Assembly: GCF_014904695.1 (NCBI RefSeq)
Contig: NZ_JACXXN010000005.1
Location: forward strand, 186,001 to 250,000
Source of the DNA: Nostoc sp. MG11
GTDB lineage: Bacteria > Cyanobacteriota > Cyanobacteriia > Cyanobacteriales > Nostocaceae
DNA length: 64,000 bases
Reading direction: 5' to 3'
Shown here one piece after another: positions 27,701 to 34,854 of the stretch. Each line of letters begins with the position of its first letter. Positions within the stretch are counted from its first letter, which is position 1. Position numbers and translations under genes: made by a program. The notes beneath the pieces were generated by a model. The model was not told the DNA's origin, made no database searches, and saw only the letters and a list, made by a program, of their open reading frames with translations.

Positions 27701-28039
27701 CCAAATTTCATTACCTTGTTGGGTATCTGGTTGATTTTTTGCAGTAATCCCTCCAGAGATATTCCGGTAGCTTTCACTCGCTACTTTGAGCGGAACAAAT
27801 ACATCTTCTAGATTCGGTGTCGTTGGCGCAAGATTGAATCCTTCAGTTTTCAACGCAATATACTTATCTATTAAGCTTTCATAATATTTGTTCTGAAACT
27901 TGGACAGCTTCCAACGCAGTTTGTTAGGTAACTTGTCAGCTTGTGTCAAAACAAATTTTGCCGTTGTCTTACCGCGTTCATTGACTCCTGCTTCCATTTC
28001 TTGCATGAAGCCTTCGCTGAACTTAGCCCATAGAGACAA
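24755..28039 (-). CDS. NACHT NTPase with C-terminal FGE-sulfatase (C-type-lectin-like) domain; DGR target protein
   Basis: 1094 aa if started at the TTG at 28039. The NACHT P-loop is SGSGKTT (residues 131-137) and Walker B is VMLDGLDE (216-223). A helical region follows, then a degenerate FGE-like block (about 570-690, with TYAEYQLFLDD and YYYRLPTATEV), and a full formylglycine-generating-enzyme-type domain from about 848 to the end (VAIPGGTFLMGSPENE, YRLPSEAEWEY, GLYDMHGNVWEWCAD, LLRGGSW). The final 40 residues form the hypervariable ligand-binding face used by DGR targets. Upstream, the same frame continues to an ATG at 28174 but is broken by TAG at 28135-28133, so the ancestral protein was about 45 residues longer. 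The architecture suggests a STAND-type signalling receptor with a retargetable sensor. Confidence 0.85.
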   Translation of the reverse strand: MSLWAKFSEGFMQEMEAGVNERGKTTAKFVLTQADKLPNKLRWKLSKFQNKYYESLIDKYIALKTEGFNLAPTTPNLEDVFVPLKVASESYRNISGGITAKNQPDTQQGNEIWHFLTPNSQQRCIAILAPSGSGKTTLLQYITLTYARKAYRKYKAPNLIPVLLRLRDVREMLIKPEPPSLNELIQEQIKLLPLLAKVNLPTDWFENRLNNGMCLVMLDGLDEVANDSERSTVSRWVTQQMGKYPKSTFILTSRRHGYESESEILGEKVNTVLEVQPFTLAQMKQFIQGWYLQTKIQKQGRKSLTVQQEAQQEADELIEALLQNPTIRKMASNPLLVTMIATVHYLDYTLPGKRVELYKEICDVLLGRRPSVKRIRLPLNAQQNQSIFQLIALNLMQRGTQKFTLEAGKLLIKDKLEQEAGNTLTPEKWLETIKNDVGLLVEKEQGSYEFAHLSFQEYLAAVQVEKLKQENILIQNFHVTQWAETIYLYAGLSDVNNITRLILEALQRWQKYGQEEVKSLTLAYSCLQENPNKVEKETKNKLTKILEEGLESSDQKIAQIAAKVKLSSRLNQLLDVDGRCFIDRNYITYAEYQLFLDDQLNSTKCFQSGNAKHIITGISYQNALEFCTWLSVNAPLLIRNEDENKAAYYYRLPTATEVKEHPARERLECWTIGASDISSTKKGIRIVRALVPNDFSKLVNYLAAAEWEKASQETELVIFKMARRERERELDIAAIESIDCQSLQTLEQLWLQYSQGRFGLGVQISIWGNVGGTPLGYLFRLWYSNSSANTKEILSALARKFAVCRIEKALPFLEFEVITVNAQGQETQRKNSQARYFTEDLGNSIALDMVAIPGGTFLMGSPENEKGSSDDERPQHQVSVRDCFMGKYPITQAQWKAVASLAKVERELKPDSSHFKGDNLPVEGVSWYDAIEFCKRLSKKTGREYRLPSEAEWEYTCRAGTTTPFHFGETITTELANYDGTNTYASAPKGQSLGKTTPIGSFPPNAFGLYDMHGNVWEWCADHWHDSYKGAPNNGLSWLISGSSNDNHYRLLRGGSWDYSPGYCRSAYRGRGNPDIDYDDIGFRVVCGGTARTY
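24779..24901 (-). other. DGR variable repeat (VR) at the 3' end of the NACHT-FGE gene
   Basis: This covers codons 1047-1087, encoding the segment from LLRGGSW to the final GFRVVC. Codons at lectin-face positions are GAC, TAC, GGC, AAC, ATC and similar: they share a final C and differ only in the first two bases, as expected when AAC template codons are randomised at adenines. Conserved scaffold codons (RGGSW, CRSA, IGFRVVC) lie between them. The GC-rich end just before the stop is where DGRs keep their initiation-of-mutagenic-homing site. No matching template repeat is in the window. Confidence 0.75.
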
Positions 28040-28434
28040 GCCAGCAGTTACCGCCGCTGAGATAATAGCATTTTTGCCTTCACCATTGAGGAGAAAATGA
28101 CCCGTAGTCGCACCAGCAACACCTGTAGGAAACTATTTGACTAATTCAGTAAGCCATTTTGGTGATTGCTGCATTGTTAAACAACCGGGTTAATAAAATT
28201 TAGGAGTGAGCCAGGGTTTTTACCTAAATCAGCCCAAAAATTCGTATATTTACCATATTATAAAGCTAAAGTCTCCATAAACTGCTTAAATAAATATGAT
28301 TGCACTTACCAAAGCTGAGTATTGATCACGGATGTGGAAAATTTGTAATTGATAAAGTGCGTAGTTTACCGCCGTAGGTATTGCTCTCTCAAAACTTTCC
28401 CTAAAACTAAAAATTTCCGAGAAAAATAGACATT

Positions 28435-28468
28435 GTTCGTAGTTAACACTAAAGCGCTAACTACGAAC
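28435..28468. repeat. inverted repeat, GTTCGTAGTTA arms
   Basis: Perfect 11-bp arms (GTTCGTAGTTA/TAACTACGAAC) around a 12-nt loop, 21 bp beyond the end of the 63-aa gene. The arm resembles the GTTCGTAGT start of repeats at 29104-29128 and 63675-63699. It may end the small gene's transcript. The rest of the 28175-28488 gap shows no gene. Confidence 0.5.
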
Positions 28469-28488
28469 CCATCAAATCAACAGTATCT

Positions 28489-28680
28489 TTAGCCCTTCAA
28501 AGCCTTTCTAAAATTTCGACGATAGGATTGATTAGTAATAAACAAAGCTGGCCATAACAAAGATAAACCAATGCGATTAGGCAAACTTGGACTAAAATTA
28601 GTCCGTTCAAACCCACGCCAAAACTTCCAAACGCCACCAAAGTAAACTACTATCAAACCAAAAATAATTAATTTACCCAT
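28489..28680 (-). CDS. 63-aa membrane-associated small protein, unknown
   Basis: Starting at the ATG at 28680 (MGKLIIFGLIVVYFGGV) puts a GGAG ribosome site nine bases upstream; ATG 28686 is an alternative. The N-terminal 17 residues form one hydrophobic helix. A basic, aromatic stretch (WKFWRGFERTNF) and a second moderately hydrophobic segment (IGLSLLWPALFI) follow, with a basic tail. I do not recognise the family; the type is common among small conserved cyanobacterial proteins. It stands alone between the NACHT locus and a repeat-rich gap. Confidence 0.65.
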   Translation of the reverse strand: MGKLIIFGLIVVYFGGVWKFWRGFERTNFSPSLPNRIGLSLLWPALFITNQSYRRNFRKALKG

Positions 28681-28866
28681 TCCCATCAACTCCGTTAGTA
28701 ACTGACAGAATTTAAACTAAGTTTTTCTACACCATACTGAGAAGGCATGGCTAAACCCTTCAGTCTTCGACATCCGAGTCAGTTGACGATACATTCTCCT
28801 AATTCCAGTGTAAAGTAGCCTTACGCATCACAGCCAGTTAGTATTTAATCAACAGAAGTCTCCAGA

Positions 28867-28974
28867 ACTTACGCACTCAGATCCCCCAACCCCCTTAGAA
28901 AGGGGGCTTTAGACGTTCCCCCCTTAAAAAGGGGGGTTAGGGGGGATCGGGGTTTCAGGCTTCAGTGCGTAAGT
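28867..28974. repeat. 108-bp repeat A (intact copy) with 11-bp terminal inverted repeats
   Basis: The ends are ACTTACGCACT and AGTGCGTAAGT. The inside has two GC-rich hairpins (CCCCTTAGAAAGGGG and CCCCCCTTAAAAAGGGGGG). A second copy, inverted and interrupted by two further insertions, lies at 45445-45821. It is a non-coding, MITE-like dispersed repeat. The rest of the 28690-29228 gap holds the 29104 repeat and the tRNA promoter region. Confidence 0.75.
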
Positions 28975-29103
28975 CCTAGTCTCTATCGTCAGCATAGAAC
29001 ACGAGCAAAAGAAAGGCTAATCAGAGACTAAGTAAAAGGGCTTAATTAAATCAGAGCTAGTAGTAAGCGGCTCTAGCCCTTAAGAATCTTATATATAGCT
29101 ATA

Positions 29104-29128
29104 GAGCGATAAATCGCTCACTACGAAC
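29104..29128. repeat. 25-bp dispersed palindromic repeat, copy 1
   Basis: GAGCGATAAATCGCTC followed by ACTACGAAC. The reverse complement recurs with one mismatch at 63675-63699. It folds as a 7-bp hairpin and lies 100 bp upstream of the tRNA gene. Confidence 0.6.
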
Positions 29129-29228
29129 AAAAGTTTTATTTTATCTTAATTTGTAGCTTTGTAATAGCTCTTGACAAATGTCAATAATTTAGTAACAATA
29201 GGAAATTGTCGCTCAAAAACAAATACCA

Positions 29229-29310
29229 GCGGAACTGGCGGAATTGGCAGACGCGCTAGATTCAGGTTCTAGTGCCGCAAGGCTTCCGGGTTCAAGTCCC
29301 GGGTTCCGCA
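29229..29310 (+). tRNA. trnL-CAG: tRNA-Leu (anticodon CAG)
   Basis: 82 nt. The acceptor arms GCGGAAC and GTTCCGC pair fully, with discriminator A. The anticodon arm CTAGA/TCTAG holds the loop TTCAGGT, giving anticodon CAG for codon CUG. A long variable arm (TGCCGCAAGGCT) marks it as a class II tRNA, as expected for leucine. The T arm is CCGGG-TTCAAGT-CCCGG. CCA is not encoded. Confidence 0.95.
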
Positions 29311-29378
29311 TATCAATTTTGGATTTTAGATTGCCGATTTTGGATTAATCTAAAATCTCAAATCCAAAATCTAAAATC

Positions 29379-30164
29379 GTGTTGACCAGTTTACAGAATT
29401 CCCTAGTCAAACAAATCCGCAAACTGCACTCTACCAAAGAGCGGCAGAAACAGCAGTTATTTTTACTAGAAGGGACGCACCTGTTAGAAGAAGCTTGCGC
29501 GGTTAATTACCCGCTAGTAGCGGTGTGTTGTACCCCAGATTGGCAAGCAGCCCATCCCTCACTGTGGCAAGAGGCTTTGAGCCGATGCGATCGCGCAGAA
29601 ATCGTTAGTGAAGAAGTTTTAGATGCGATCGCTACAACAATCCAACCAGATGGTGTAGTTGCAACGGCAAAACGGGATGCTCGCCAAACTCAAGTGCCAT
29701 TTACTGGTATAGTCCTAGCTTTAGAAACTATCCAAGATCCAGGTAACTTGGGGACGATGATTCGCACGGCGGCGGCGGCTGGAGCATCGGGGTTATGGGT
29801 AAGCGAAGATAGTGTAGATCTAGACAACCCGAAAGTTTTACGTGCTTCTGCTGGACAGTGGTTTCGTCTAGCAACGGCGGTAACTGAAGATTTAAAAGCT
29901 ACAGTTGAACAAAGTCGGCAAGCTGGAATGCAAGTAGTGGCAACTATGCCCAGTGCAACTTTGACTTATTGGGAAGTGGACTGGCAAAAACCCAGTTTGA
30001 TTTTACTGGGTAACGAAGGTGCTGGTTTATCGGCAGATTTAGCAGCGATCGCAGACAAGCGAGTAAAAATTCCTCTAAGTCCAGGAGTAGAGTCTTTGAA
30101 TGTAGCGATCGCAGCCGCTTTAATGCTGTATGAAGCCCAGCGGCAAATGACTGCTAAGCAATAA
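29379..30164 (+). CDS. TrmH/SpoU-family RNA 2'-O-methyltransferase
   Basis: 261 aa from a GTG. The N-terminal substrate-binding domain (KQQLFLLEGTHLLEEA) is followed by the SPOUT knot domain with its three motifs: LETIQDPGNLGTMIRTAAAAG, ILLGNEGAGLS and IPLSPGVESLNVAIAAALMLYE. These form the trefoil-knot SAM site, and family members 2'-O-methylate ribose in tRNA or 23S rRNA. The target position cannot be named. It lies 68 bp after tRNA-Leu, separated by a short repeat of TCCAAAATCTAAAAT-type sequence. Confidence 0.92.
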   Translation: MLTSLQNSLVKQIRKLHSTKERQKQQLFLLEGTHLLEEACAVNYPLVAVCCTPDWQAAHPSLWQEALSRCDRAEIVSEEVLDAIATTIQPDGVVATAKRDARQTQVPFTGIVLALETIQDPGNLGTMIRTAAAAGASGLWVSEDSVDLDNPKVLRASAGQWFRLATAVTEDLKATVEQSRQAGMQVVATMPSATLTYWEVDWQKPSLILLGNEGAGLSADLAAIADKRVKIPLSPGVESLNVAIAAALMLYEAQRQMTAKQ

Positions 30165-30181
30165 ATTGTAACTTTTTACTT

Positions 30182-30424
30182 CTATTTAGATTTTGTTTTT
30201 TCTTCCAGATATTGTTCAATATCAGCAACAGCGTCCTCAAAAGCCGCTAGATCAATTTCTGTCAAATTTTCCAATAGTTCGGGATCATTGGTACTATCAG
30301 TATTCAATTCTGGTGTTTCTTCATCCTCAGTCGGATTCTCTTGCAAAATATCCTCCAATTGATCGAGTGACTGAAAAAAATCTTTCGCGGCGGCGTGGCG
30401 ATGTGTTTGCTGACTTTGCTCCAT
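30182..30424 (-). CDS. 80-aa acidic protein, unknown
   Basis: Starts MEQSQQTHRHAAAKDF; the rest is strongly acidic (DQLEDILQ, TEDEETPELN, LTEIDLAAFEDAVADIEQYLEE) and probably helical. It is convergent with the methyltransferase gene, with only 17 bp between stops. No motif is recognised. Length, composition and clean convergent packing support a real small gene. Confidence 0.6.
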   Translation of the reverse strand: MEQSQQTHRHAAAKDFFQSLDQLEDILQENPTEDEETPELNTDSTNDPELLENLTEIDLAAFEDAVADIEQYLEEKTKSK

Positions 30425-30597
30425 AATCTTGGCTTGAGAATCTTGAATTTTATCGCGTAATCTTAATTTGCAGTTCCTACTTGAAATTTTGCATACATAA
30501 CATCATATTCGTAGTTATCTGCAAAGAGTCAGGTACTACTTTATCAACTTTACACACTAAAAGGCTTGACAGCAAAATCAAGAGTCAAGAGTCAAGG

Positions 30598-30980
30598 GGA
30601 GCCAGTGCCGTGGTGTTAGCGTAGCGGTAGCGACTGTGCGTAGCGTCGGCAGTCCGGTCTTCTCCCTTCGCGTAGCGTCTCGTAGAGAAGGGGAGACGCC
30701 CGCCGTAGGATGCCCAAAGGGCTGTAGGGCGATAGCGTTCGCGCAGCGTCTCGTAGAGAAGCGGTAGCGAGTCATCGAGCGTCTGGGGGTTTCCACGCCA
30801 GTTGCTACCCTACGGGAACGCTAAGAGCGAACAAGTCGGCAGAGCCGCAAGGGCGCACTGGCTCCCCAGGAGGAACTGCCGTTAGCGCAGCGGTAGCGAC
30901 GTAGGAGCGTCAAGGTTTCCCGCGCCACTTGCCACAACGGGGGGAACCCCCGCAAGGCAGTGGCTTGACTTGAGGCGACT
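30598..30980. repeat. cluster of dispersed repeats (family B and relatives)
   Basis: Several GC-rich inverted units lie end to end. One runs from ACGCCAGTTGCTAC (30795) to GCGCACTGGCTCC (ending 30865) and matches units at 42305-42395 and 45486-45580. GCCGTAGGATGCCCAAAGGG (30701-30720) recurs in the 19561 repeat, and CTTCGCGTAGCGTCTCGTAG recurs inverted near 45545. Heptamers of AGAGTCA type precede it. It fills most of the 30425-31035 gap; the open frame across it is an artefact. Confidence 0.65.
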
Positions 30981-31035
30981 GACGTTCAAGGGTCAGTAGC
31001 TATTCCCCTTGTCTCTCACCCCCCCACTCCCCCAC

Positions 31036-31461
31036 TCATCTGCCAATATCTGAGTGTTGGATTTGCAAAAATTTGTCTAACATCACACTGGGAATTGGTC
31101 GCGGACGCATTATTTTGGCATCTACCCAAACCCACAACGCCTCAGCAGCGACTAACAAGTCCTCTTGATTGTGTTTGCGAATTTCGTAACGTCGGAGAGC
31201 ACGCGTACCACGCATATCCTTCAACCAGGTAGTGACTTCCAGGGTATCACCTGCCACGGCTGGGCGCAGATAGTCAATTTCTACCCGCCGCATGACAAAT
31301 ACGCCGCCTAATTCTTGGTATACATTCAAATTTAAGCCCAAATATTCTGAGTGTTCAACGGCTGCTTGTTCCAAATAGTTTTGGTAAACAGCGTTATTGA
31401 CATGACCAAGAGCGTCCATTTCATAGTGTCGAACGCGCAGTAAAGTCTTGAATGCTTGCAT
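31036..31461 (-). CDS. 4HBT hot-dog-fold acyl-CoA thioesterase
   Basis: 141 aa. YEMDALGHVNNAVYQNYLEQA carries the catalytic Asp of the 4-hydroxybenzoyl-CoA thioesterase family, and VEIDYLRPAVAGDTLEV is the second typical block. Such enzymes hydrolyse acyl-CoA thioesters. One cyanobacterial member cleaves dihydroxynaphthoyl-CoA in phylloquinone synthesis, but this copy cannot be assigned to it on sequence alone. It stands alone. Confidence 0.88.
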   Translation of the reverse strand: MQAFKTLLRVRHYEMDALGHVNNAVYQNYLEQAAVEHSEYLGLNLNVYQELGGVFVMRRVEIDYLRPAVAGDTLEVTTWLKDMRGTRALRRYEIRKHNQEDLLVAAEALWVWVDAKIMRPRPIPSVMLDKFLQIQHSDIGR

Positions 31462-31549
31462 GGGTTAGTTGGTATGCGGCGCTGTTTCAGTTTATATTAG
31501 TTTTTCTATCTTCGTGTTCTTGCCACGTCTAAATTAGTTCTGGCGCTCT

Positions 31550-31780
31550 TTAAGGGACACACCATTGAGATATTGGTTCAATTCTCGCCTGCTGCATCAA
31601 TTCCAATACTTGCGATTGATTACAACCGTAGGTAGATGTTAACAATTGCTCTCCTTGATTTTTTGCCTCATTAGCAGATACACCAAAGGTGATAATTTCT
31701 TCGTCTTGGTTGCCCGTAATCCTATCAACTGGAATGATACAGATATATTGCGGTTCATTATGTCTTATTTGTTGCACCAT
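31550..31780 (-). CDS. 76-aa hypothetical protein
   Basis: Starts MVQQIRHNEPQYICIIPVDR and continues with EIITFGVSANEAKNQGEQLL, an alternating strand/helix pattern. There is no signal peptide, membrane helix or recognised motif. The size and the isolated position with its own leader resemble small conserved cyanobacterial proteins, but I cannot name the family. Confidence 0.55.
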   Translation of the reverse strand: MVQQIRHNEPQYICIIPVDRITGNQDEEIITFGVSANEAKNQGEQLLTSTYGCNQSQVLELMQQARIEPISQWCVP

Positions 31781-32325
31781 TGCTCACCCACCAATTTTGC
31801 TGAGAATAACCGTTTACTTTCAATATATTCATAACCGCAGATTACAACATTTATGAAAATAAATTTATGTACATCTTGCGTCATTTTGTAATTCGATTAA
31901 TACAAATTTCTTTACAAATTAAGACAACGTTAAGAATCTTTTCAAAATTAGAGAATTTTAGAAGTGTAAACAGTTACTCATGGGAAAATAAAGTTAAACA
32001 TCAACAAATATCTTTTTGTAAATTTCTGTTTTGTATTCAACAAGAGAATGCGCCTATGGAAACGCGTTTTCCATTATGAGATTGATTGATTTAAATGTTT
32101 GTTAATTGGTTTTAAGGTGTGAGTCCGAATAAGTAAACTCGCGGCTACAAGAAATAGGCTTGCGATGGGCTACGCCCCGCCATAGGCGATCGCGCTGCGC
32201 GTATCTTACTACGAGGGGTTTTAAAGTCAAATAGCCTATAGTCTCAAATATTAACTTTACTTTACTTAGTGCAGGCTTGATTAATCGAGTCTTGTACAAA
32301 CTTACTAAAAATTGGAGGTTATAAA

Positions 32326-32463
32326 ATGGCAGTACGAAATAACTTAGTTAGCAATTTATGGCAGAGAGTGCGACAAGATTCTGTGAGTTGGGGATCTTTA
32401 GCTCTTTGGGTTACTTCATTAATTGTACTTTTAGTAATGCTAGCAATGTTTTCTAACGCTTGA
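32326..32463 (+). CDS. 45-aa single-pass membrane peptide, unknown
   Basis: The ATG at 32326 has a perfect GGAGG ribosome site seven bases upstream (32314-32318). The peptide begins MAVRNNLVSNLWQRVRQDS, an amphipathic basic stretch, then has one membrane helix (LALWVTSLIVLLVMLAMF) and ends SNA. The size and topology resemble small photosystem or respiratory-complex subunits, but there is no chlorophyll-binding motif of the HliP type. It is 97 bp upstream of the next gene in the same direction. The 31781-32325 gap before it holds no other gene. Confidence 0.6.
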   Translation: MAVRNNLVSNLWQRVRQDSVSWGSLALWVTSLIVLLVMLAMFSNA

Positions 32464-32560
32464 TCTCAGCAAGATTATTTTAGTTTCTGGGCAGCAGCCT
32501 AGGAACTAAATTCTGATGGACTGTCGTCTCTATAAAACGAAACTTGAGACATATCAACTT

Positions 32561-32872
32561 ATGAACTGCAAAATGGCAACAGTCATAATTTTAGCTATTA
32601 GTGGCTTAGTTTCTTCTGTTAAAGCTCAAGAATCTCCTAATAAGACTCCAGTCAAATCAGATCAAGTTGTGAATGCTTGCGTTCAAAACCATGCCCAGAC
32701 TTTACCAAATCCCTTTAGCGATGTGCCATCAGACCATTGGGCTTTTAAAGCAGTCATGACTATGCACTACTGTGGAGCTTTTCGCCAAGCGACACCACCT
32801 GCTTTACTTGAGAAGCTTCGACCTACCGAAAGCCAGCAGCAACCACAGAGAGAATACAATAACAAAAGATAA
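32561..32872 (+). CDS. secreted short protein with a single SLH-like motif
   Basis: 103 aa from the ATG at 32561 (MNCKMATVIILAISGLVSS), which gives a clean signal peptide ending near VKAQ; an in-frame ATG at 32516 adds 15 residues. The mature part contains NPFSDVPSDHWAFKAVMTMH, the core of an S-layer-homology repeat, but only one copy and no porin barrel. Anchoring to peptidoglycan-linked polymer is suggested. The tail is Gln/Arg-rich. It follows the 45-aa membrane peptide. Confidence 0.65.
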   Translation: MNCKMATVIILAISGLVSSVKAQESPNKTPVKSDQVVNACVQNHAQTLPNPFSDVPSDHWAFKAVMTMHYCGAFRQATPPALLEKLRPTESQQQPQREYNNKR

Positions 32873-33071
32873 AATTTGATTCCTGACTTTGTATAAAAAG
32901 AAGTATTCAAGAAAGATAGAAAAGAATCCACAAATATAGTATCTTGGCTGCGATCGCGTAAATTCAAACGATTAAAAATACTTGTGCAGTTACACAAATT
33001 AGCCGGCTAATTCATCCACAGCTTGGGGTTAGCCGGACTAATCTTCGTATATTCTGTAATCAATAGATCAG

Positions 33072-33818
33072 TTAAGCAACTATCAACTCAGAATCGTTTT
33101 CTGAAGGTACACCATCCTGAACTAAAGAACGGGTTTCGCCGTTGCGTTGGAGAAGACCGCCAACCATTGCTAATAAAGCATTTACTTTGCGAGTACGCCA
33201 CTCATCCACCAATTTTTGCACTTGAGTAGCAGGCATCCGCCGCATCATTGCTTCGTAAAGATAAGCTGCATGACCAGTTTCATCTTGAGCAACACTTAAC
33301 ATTCCTAACTTGAGGTTGCGAGCGGTTGGCTCATCGTCAGGTAACACATTCGCCATACGAGTAAAGTCTTTGCTCGCATCCAACTCCAGAATGTAAGTGC
33401 TAGCCATAAAAACATCCCAGTCAATGGCAGCCGGTTTTAGCTGTTCTGGGGTGTAACCTTGAAAGAATGCGGCAAAGAATGGACTACGCTGCTGTTGTGA
33501 TTTATTTGCAGATGTGGTTTGGGGTTGACGCTTGAAATCTATAACTTGTTTATTTAGCTGTTTTAAGGCGTGGGCAAAAATTTGACCATGCCTAGTTTCG
33601 TCTGATGCATGTTTTGCTAGTTTCTCTGCTAGCCATGTATCGCCTTCGGCGGCGGCGCGATCGCTAAGTGCAGACAAAAACGGCACAGAGCCAGATTCCG
33701 CCAACTGAAACCCCGCCAGAACGTTGGGGCGAGTTTTAGAGTCGCGGATCTGAGCAGCTGAGTAATAAGCCACAGCACCCGAACCTGCTAAATGCATGAC
33801 ATAAGTCAAGAAATTCAT
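33072..33818 (-). CDS. ferritin-like diiron protein
   Basis: 248 aa. Two Glu-x6/7-Glu-x-x-His type pairs are readable: FQLAESGSVPFL with HASDETRHGQ, and ILELDASKDF with VAQDETGHAAYL, as in four-helix-bundle diiron proteins of the ferritin/MiaE-like superfamily. The N-terminal helix (MNFLTYVMHLAGSGAVAYY) is hydrophobic and may touch the membrane. Activity (oxidase, hydroxylase or iron handling) is unknown. It is convergent with the SLH-like gene. Confidence 0.75.
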   Translation of the reverse strand: MNFLTYVMHLAGSGAVAYYSAAQIRDSKTRPNVLAGFQLAESGSVPFLSALSDRAAAEGDTWLAEKLAKHASDETRHGQIFAHALKQLNKQVIDFKRQPQTTSANKSQQQRSPFFAAFFQGYTPEQLKPAAIDWDVFMASTYILELDASKDFTRMANVLPDDEPTARNLKLGMLSVAQDETGHAAYLYEAMMRRMPATQVQKLVDEWRTRKVNALLAMVGGLLQRNGETRSLVQDGVPSENDSELIVA

Positions 33819-34066
33819 GAAAGATTCCCGCTGACTGTTGGAAGTTTACATTTCTTATACTATTCTGCCTTTTCTATTCGGTTAAATTCGGTTATTCAGT
33901 GACGAGATTGTATTTGAATTAGATCTTAAGTAAAACTTTCTGCTTATACAGGTAAAGAACTCTGGCTAACTGTTTGCTAATTATCGGTGGCAGTATGTCA
34001 ACACCTAACAAAAAGATATTTTCATTTTGCTACTATCATCCCTCAGAGGTAGTTTGGTGAGTTTGG

Positions 34067-34639
34067 ATGGAGAAATCAACTAAGCAAGTACAATTTTGGC
34101 TTTGTGCAACTATCATCCTGTTGGGTTTGATAGGCTGCGATCGCCTGGTTGGTAATTCTGGAAACGTGGTTGAGCGAGTTAGTGATGGCGACACTTTGGT
34201 AGTGAGAGACACCAATGGTCAAAATGTCACCGTGCGCTTTGCTTGTGTTGACGCGCCGGAAGTAGCCCATTCTAACAGGGAAAAACAAAGTAGACGCACT
34301 AGCGATCGCAATCAATTTACTTGGGGTGTGAGAGCGCAAGAACGGGTGAGGGAACTGGTGAGACAAGGAGGCGATCGCGTTAACTTGAATATCACAGATA
34401 GCGATCGTTATGGAAGGCAAGTTGCAGAAGTCCGCCTGAGAGATGGGACTCTTGTGCAAGAAGTGTTAGTGCAAGAAGGTTTAGCAAAGGTGTATCGTCC
34501 TTATTTAAATAAATGTCCCAGTAGAACCTTAGTGCAACAAGCAGAAGGTGAGGCGAGACAACAACGGCTTGGTGTTTGGGGTGATTCTAGGTTTGTTAAT
34601 CCTTGGGAGTACCGCAGTTTTAATAAGATACAAAAGTAA
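34067..34639 (+). CDS. thermonuclease-family (SNase) lipoprotein
   Basis: 190 aa. A signal peptide ends in the lipobox LIGC at about residue 24, predicting a membrane-anchored lipoprotein. The staphylococcal-nuclease fold follows: VVERVSDGDTLVV, FACVDAPEVAH with the metal/active-site Asp, SDRYGRQVAEVRL with the catalytic Arg, and WEYR at the end. It should degrade extracytoplasmic DNA or RNA with calcium. It has its own promoter region and no operon partners. Confidence 0.9.
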   Translation: MEKSTKQVQFWLCATIILLGLIGCDRLVGNSGNVVERVSDGDTLVVRDTNGQNVTVRFACVDAPEVAHSNREKQSRRTSDRNQFTWGVRAQERVRELVRQGGDRVNLNITDSDRYGRQVAEVRLRDGTLVQEVLVQEGLAKVYRPYLNKCPSRTLVQQAEGEARQQRLGVWGDSRFVNPWEYRSFNKIQK

Positions 34640-34661
34640 GATGCGTAATGCTTACCATTAT

Positions 34662-34788
34662 TAGACCTCTTGCGAAATTCCAAAAATCAGGAATGTCATT
34701 CTGAGTGTAACGCAGTGGAGAGAAGAATCTCACTCAGATGTTTCGCTCCGCTCAACATGACAATTTAAGCATTTATGCAAGAGGTCTA
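34662..34788. repeat. dispersed palindromic repeat (127 bp), copy 2
   Basis: Perfect 12-bp terminal inverted repeats (TAGACCTCTTGC/GCAAGAGGTCTA) and an inner pair (TGTCATTCTGAG/CTCAACATGACA). It is the shorter form of the repeat at 2302-2467, lacking that copy's 39-bp middle insert. It lies 22 bp past the nuclease stop. Confidence 0.75.
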
Positions 34789-34854
34789 TTGTTTGTAGTA
34801 GGTATTATTCAGATCATACTTATACTATGCGTCACATTTTTTGACGACTTGTGG

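Noticed and set aside
30578-30796. 72-codon minus-strand frame
   Set aside because: Lies wholly within stacked dispersed repeats.
32102-32299. 65-codon minus-strand frame
   Set aside because: Contains a GC-rich dispersed-repeat segment and lacks a start signal.
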